NCBI RefSeq assembly: GCF_009766105.1
Contig: NZ_LMUH01000025.1
Location: forward strand, 377,190-441,189
Length of the DNA: 64,000 nucleotides
Reading direction: 5' to 3'
DNA from: Granulicella sp. S156
GTDB lineage: Bacteria; Acidobacteriota; Terriglobia; Terriglobales; Acidobacteriaceae
In this document: positions 62,087 to 64,000 of the stretch, piece after piece
Numbering within the stretch: the first letter of the stretch is position 1
Layout of the letters: every line of letters begins with the position of its first letter
Notes under the pieces: generated by a model
The model's database searches: none
What the model saw: only the letters and a program-made list of their open reading frames with translations
What the model was told of the DNA's origin: nothing
Position numbers and translations under genes: made by a program

Positions 62087-64000
62087 ATGAATTCGATTCT
62101 CCAGGATCTTCGCTACACGCTCCGCCAGCTTGGCCGCTCGCCTGGCTTTGCTGTGACGGCAATCCTGACATTGGCCCTGGGCATTGGCGCAACGACGGCA
62201 ATGTACTCTCTCGTCCGCAGCACCCTGCTTGCGCCCCTTCCGTATCCGCACTCTGAGGAACTCGTCGGCATTGGACTCGTACAATCCGGTACGCCACCCG
62301 CCTCCGACCAGACTGGTGAGACGGGCGACTTTCTATTGGCGCATGCCCAAAGCTTTTCCAGCATAGGCATCGCCGGCGACCGTCCACTGGGGCAGAACTT
62401 CTCCAACGGCAGCGGCAAGGCGCAGACAATCTACTCACTGCATGTCTCCTCGGGTTATCTGCCAACGCTGGGCGTTCCCGCACTACTGGGCCGAACCTTT
62501 ACTCGCGAAGAAGACCTGCCCGGTGCAGCCCCAACCGTCGTACTGAGCGAAGATCTCTGGCGGCGTGTACTGAACGCCGATCCAAACATCGTGGGCCAAG
62601 CGATCCATATCAATGGCGATCCCTTCACAGTGATCGGCGTAATGCCCTCAACACTCTCCACCGTAGATGGTACCGATGTGTGGCAGCCGCTGCATCTATC
62701 GGCTACAGATCCCGGCTATCAAGGCACCAATTTTCAGACGATCGCGCGACTCAAACCGGGCGCATCCGTTGCACAGGCTTCAGCCGAGCTGAGTGGCCTC
62801 ACGTCGACCATCTTCCGCCAGTTTCCCGATTACCAGAAGTGGACCCGTCCAGGCGCGCCAAAGCTGCAAGAGTTCGTCTGGCCACTCCAGCAGATTGTCG
62901 TCAGCAATGCGCGCTCCAGCCTTATTGCACTCTCAGCCGCCGTGCTGGCGGTGCTGCTGATGGCATGCCTGAATCTCGCGGGCCTGATGACCGCACGCTC
63001 TATTACTCGCAAACCAGAGATCGCGCTGCGCACGGCACTTGGTGCCAGTCCTGCCATGATGTTGCGTCTGTTGCTCACCGAAAGCCTTGTGCTGGCATTC
63101 GTGGGTTCACTGCTCGGGCTGGGCTTTGCGCACCTCGCCCTTCCCCTCCTGCTCAGTGCATCGCCGATCGGCCTGCCACAACTCCGCCAGACAACCGTCG
63201 ATCTCCCGGTTGCGGCCTTTGCCATCCTCACAGGCTGCACGTCTACGCTTCTCTTTGGCCTGCTTCCCGCGCTCGGTGTCTTTCGCCAGACTATCGGTTC
63301 AAGCCTCGGGAACGCACGCACAGCCGGTGAGAGCGCTCCGCGGCAGCGACTGAGCAAATCGTTGATCGTGGCCCAGGTGACGCTGGCAACGATGCTGCTC
63401 TCCACCGGAGCACTACTGCTCAACACGTTTCTCCATATGCGGGCGATCCCGTCCGGCGTGCAGCCGCCCCACCTTTATGTGTTGCAGGTGAACCTGAAGG
63501 GTGATGCCTACTCATCAACCTCGCATACGCAGCAGTTCATCTCCGTCGTCGAGCAACGCTTGCGACAAATACCCGGTGTCGCACAGGTGGCGACCGTTAA
63601 CGGTCTTCCCATCGACCGAGGACTGAACAACTCAGGTGGCCCTGCAAACCATCCAGATCAAATAGCCTACGCAGAGTCCCGTTTCATAACGCCCGGCTAC
63701 TTCCGCACAGTTGGAACCACGCTACTGGCGGGTGGGGACATCTCGGACGCAGACACGGCAACCTCGCAACCCGTAGCGCTGATCAACGAATTCGCCGCCA
63801 AGCGCTGGTTTCCGGGCCGCTCACCTATCGGCGAGTACGTCATCACGGGCAGTGATAAGCCACGCCGCGTCATCGGTCTTATTGCCAATGTTCACAGCTC
63901 TTCGCTCACCGATTCGATAGCACCCACCATCTACGTGCCCTACACACAGGTCGACAACGAAAGCATGAAGACGATCAACGGTTGGTTTGCCACCTCGTTT
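62087..64000 (+). CDS. MacB/FtsX-type permease, ADOP-like (partial, cut by window end)
   Basis: The first 638 codons are visible. The start MNSILQDLRYTLRQLGRSPGFAVTAILTLALGIGATTAMYSLV is the hallmark of the acidobacterial duplicated orphan permease (ADOP) class. A MacB periplasmic core domain (LGVPALLGRTFTREEDLPG, VLSEDLWRR, VIGVMPSTLST) follows. An FtsX domain with three helices starts near residue 280, and a second core domain begins near 460. GAGG lies about 8 bases before ATG 62087. Many members are single orphan proteins; here it follows an ATPase and adaptor, so the transporter is complete. Confidence 0.9.
   Translation, partial: MNSILQDLRYTLRQLGRSPGFAVTAILTLALGIGATTAMYSLVRSTLLAPLPYPHSEELVGIGLVQSGTPPASDQTGETGDFLLAHAQSFSSIGIAGDRPLGQNFSNGSGKAQTIYSLHVSSGYLPTLGVPALLGRTFTREEDLPGAAPTVVLSEDLWRRVLNADPNIVGQAIHINGDPFTVIGVMPSTLSTVDGTDVWQPLHLSATDPGYQGTNFQTIARLKPGASVAQASAELSGLTSTIFRQFPDYQKWTRPGAPKLQEFVWPLQQIVVSNARSSLIALSAAVLAVLLMACLNLAGLMTARSITRKPEIALRTALGASPAMMLRLLLTESLVLAFVGSLLGLGFAHLALPLLLSASPIGLPQLRQTTVDLPVAAFAILTGCTSTLLFGLLPALGVFRQTIGSSLGNARTAGESAPRQRLSKSLIVAQVTLATMLLSTGALLLNTFLHMRAIPSGVQPPHLYVLQVNLKGDAYSSTSHTQQFISVVEQRLRQIPGVAQVATVNGLPIDRGLNNSGGPANHPDQIAYAESRFITPGYFRTVGTTLLAGGDISDADTATSQPVALINEFAAKRWFPGRSPIGEYVITGSDKPRRVIGLIANVHSSSLTDSIAPTIYVPYTQVDNESMKTINGWFATSF

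Noticed and set aside
1-64000. CRISPR arrays, rRNA, tRNA and intact transposases
   Set aside because: No regular repeat-spacer pattern, no tRNA cloverleaf with CCA-adjacent arms, no rRNA-like sequence and no transposase motifs were found when reading both strands. Without a covariance search, small RNAs cannot be excluded.

Overview
The window looks like a chromosomal segment of an Acidobacteriota member of the Acidobacteriaceae type (Granulicella/Terriglobus/Edaphobacter-like). The reasons are the moderately high GC, four very large TonB-dependent outer-membrane receptors that begin with carboxypeptidase-regulatory-like (Oar-type) domains, a TIGR03118 protein, a sedolisin, a membrane-anchored winged-helix regulator, an ADOP-like MacB permease, and short palindromic dispersed repeats between genes. 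No rRNA, tRNA, CRISPR array or intact insertion sequence was seen.

Layout. 0-7 kb: a leftward partial gene for a Pro-rich protein, then type VI secretion genes tssK-tssL-tssM (baseplate and membrane complex), closed by a convergent PP2C phosphatase. 7-13 kb: YkgJ-type Cys-cluster protein, DNA polymerase IV, a DUF3309-like membrane peptide with its terminator, an SMP-30-like lactonase, an RMD1-like membrane protein, and a two-gene unit (ribbon-helix-helix-like + SRPBCC-like). 12.8-24 kb: PQQ-dependent dehydrogenase, LytS/LytTR two-component pair, two methyltransferases, a SnoaL-like secreted protein, two further exported proteins and a membrane-anchored winged-helix regulator.

24-47 kb is a carbohydrate region read almost wholly leftward: an Oar receptor with a GH31 alpha-glucosidase-like enzyme; then a GH18 chitinase, a second Oar receptor, a GH20 hexosaminidase and an OprB-type porin, which together look like a chitin/chitooligosaccharide capture and degradation locus; a ROK regulator; and a permease-kinase-esterase operon. 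46.7-54.8 kb is a probable metal (iron) uptake operon: Oar receptor, siderophore-type receptor, PepSY reductase-like protein and a small membrane protein, divergent from an AraC regulator.

55-64 kb: a GH63-like exported glycosidase, a sedolisin protease with an unusual long leader, and a MacA-MacB-like export set (adaptor, ATPase, and a permease cut by the window end).

The most unusual non-gene signal is upstream of the sedolisin. A near-consensus sigma-70 promoter lies inside a 10-bp-arm inverted repeat, and its predicted transcription start falls on the ATG of an 18-codon ORF ending Cys-Ser-Cys-Cys-stop. A second short ORF ending Cys-Cys-stop and a terminator-like hairpin follow before the protease gene. 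Other points: an in-frame 36-bp tandem repeat carrying a hairpin inside the PQQ dehydrogenase, a TGTTTACGGTAAACA operator-like palindrome before the GH31/receptor operon, repeats that abut start codons at 11.99 and 59.96 kb, and a start-stop codon pair placed in frame before a small exported-peptide ORF next to the chitinase.
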